Origin: Candidatus Omnitrophota bacterium
GTDB lineage: Bacteria > Omnitrophota > Gorgyraeia > Gygaellales > Profunditerraquicolaceae
Assembly: GCA_028717985.1 (NCBI GenBank)
Contig: JAQUMS010000069.1
Span: 1 to 6,599 of the forward strand
Reading direction: 5' to 3'
DNA: 6,599 nt
A program made the position numbers and the translations under genes. The notes under the pieces were generated by a model, which ran no database searches, was not told the DNA's origin, and saw only the letters and a program-made list of their open reading frames with translations. How positions within the stretch are numbered: position 1 is the first letter of the stretch; every line of letters begins with the position of its first letter. Of this stretch, positions 5,981 through 6,599 are shown piece after piece.

Positions 5981-6599
5981 TTACCCAAAAATCGCCTTCA
6001 TATCCTCTTCAACCGTAGTAATAGGCTTAATGTCGAAATTATCCTGCAGGACCTTAAAAACATTCGGCGACACAAACGCCGGAAGTGTCGGGCCCAGACG
6101 TATATTTTTAATGCCCAGTGAAAGTAATGTCAGTAATATAGCGACTGCTTTTTGTTCATACCAGGAAAGGATAAGGGATAACGGCAGATCATTCACGCCG
6201 CAATTAAACGCCTGAGCCAATGCTGTCGCGATCCGGATCGCGGAATACGCATCATTACACTGGCCGCAATCAAGAAGCCTGGGGATCCCTTCAATAGCCC
6301 CGAAATCAAGATTATTAAACCTGAATTTTCCGCAGGCAAGCGTAATAATAACACAATCGGACGGAACTTTCTGGGCAAATTCAGTATAATAATTCCTGCC
6401 GGGTTTCGCGCCGTCGCATCCGCCGATCAGAAAAAAATGCCTGATTTTTTTCTGTTTGACCAGCTCAACCACCGCTCCCGCGGCGTTTTCCAAAGCTTTA
6501 TGCCCAAACCCTGTCATAGTCTCACATTCTTTTTTTTCTTCGCTGAAACCCGCAAGTTCAAAAGCTTTCTTCATAAGCGGCAGGAAATCTTTTTTTCCG
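5981..6599 (-). CDS. hcp: Hydroxylamine reductase / hybrid-cluster protein, C-terminal part (partial, N-terminus beyond right edge)
   Basis: The last 205 residues of Hcp are present. The frame runs open to the right edge; the ATG at 6574 is internal, not a start. Hcp carries a hybrid Fe-S-O cluster, reduces hydroxylamine in vitro and is linked to NO and nitrosative stress handling in anaerobic or facultative bacteria. The C-terminal cluster ligands are visible: the cysteine of LIGGCDGA, the cysteine of TLACGKFRFNN 28 residues later, the cysteine of CGQCNDAYSA 25 residues after that, and the glutamate of LSWYEQKA. These spacings fit the known family. The C-terminus LGPTLPAFVSPNVFKVL to EEDMKAIFG is typical. 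The usual length is about 540-550 residues, so around 60 percent lies outside the window. The N-terminal cysteines that separate Hcp classes cannot be seen. The gene ends 142 bases before the earliest thyX start and has no obvious functional tie to the glycine cleavage genes. Confidence 0.97.
   Translation of the reverse strand, partial: GKKDFLPLMKKAFELAGFSEEKKECETMTGFGHKALENAAGAVVELVKQKKIRHFFLIGGCDGAKPGRNYYTEFAQKVPSDCVIITLACGKFRFNNLDFGAIEGIPRLLDCGQCNDAYSAIRIATALAQAFNCGVNDLPLSLILSWYEQKAVAILLTLLSLGIKNIRLGPTLPAFVSPNVFKVLQDNFDIKPITTVEEDMKAIFG

Overview
The window carries one coherent gene cluster, all of it on the minus strand and so read here from right to left. In transcription order it holds: the C-terminal part of a hybrid-cluster protein gene (hcp, cut by the right edge); an AT-rich intergenic gap of about 140 bases; thyX (flavin-dependent thymidylate synthase); gcvT, gcvH, gcvPA and gcvPB (glycine cleavage system T, H and split P proteins); and a lipoate/octanoate transferase of the LipM type, cut by the left edge. 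From thyX to lipM the genes are packed with gaps of 14 bases or less, or with 4-base ATGA overlaps, so they look like one operon. hcp lies upstream and is separated by the only real intergenic region.

The genes make sense as a one-carbon module. GcvP (two subunits) decarboxylates glycine and loads the aminomethyl group on lipoyl-GcvH. GcvT moves the carbon to tetrahydrofolate, giving 5,10-methylene-THF. ThyX uses that compound to methylate dUMP, with FADH2/NAD(P)H as reductant, and returns THF rather than dihydrofolate. The LipM-like enzyme would supply the octanoyl precursor of the lipoyl group on GcvH. Dihydrolipoyl dehydrogenase (L protein) and lipoyl synthase (LipA) are not in the window.

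The organism is a bacterium with the split GcvPA/GcvPB form of the P protein, ThyX rather than an adjacent ThyA, Hcp, and a Bacillus-like LipM. This suits an anaerobe or facultative anaerobe from Firmicutes or a deep or candidate phylum (an Omnitrophota- or Elusimicrobia-like lineage would also fit). The sequence alone does not settle the phylum. There are no rRNA, tRNA, CRISPR or recognisable mobile elements.

The window is mostly conventional metabolism. The points most worth a second look are an imperfect inverted repeat that covers the 5' end of thyX and contains its best Shine-Dalgarno sequence, a 9-bp perfect inverted repeat at the end of gcvH just ahead of gcvPA, the thyX-gcv linkage, and the catalytic-cysteine (LipM) character of the last gene.
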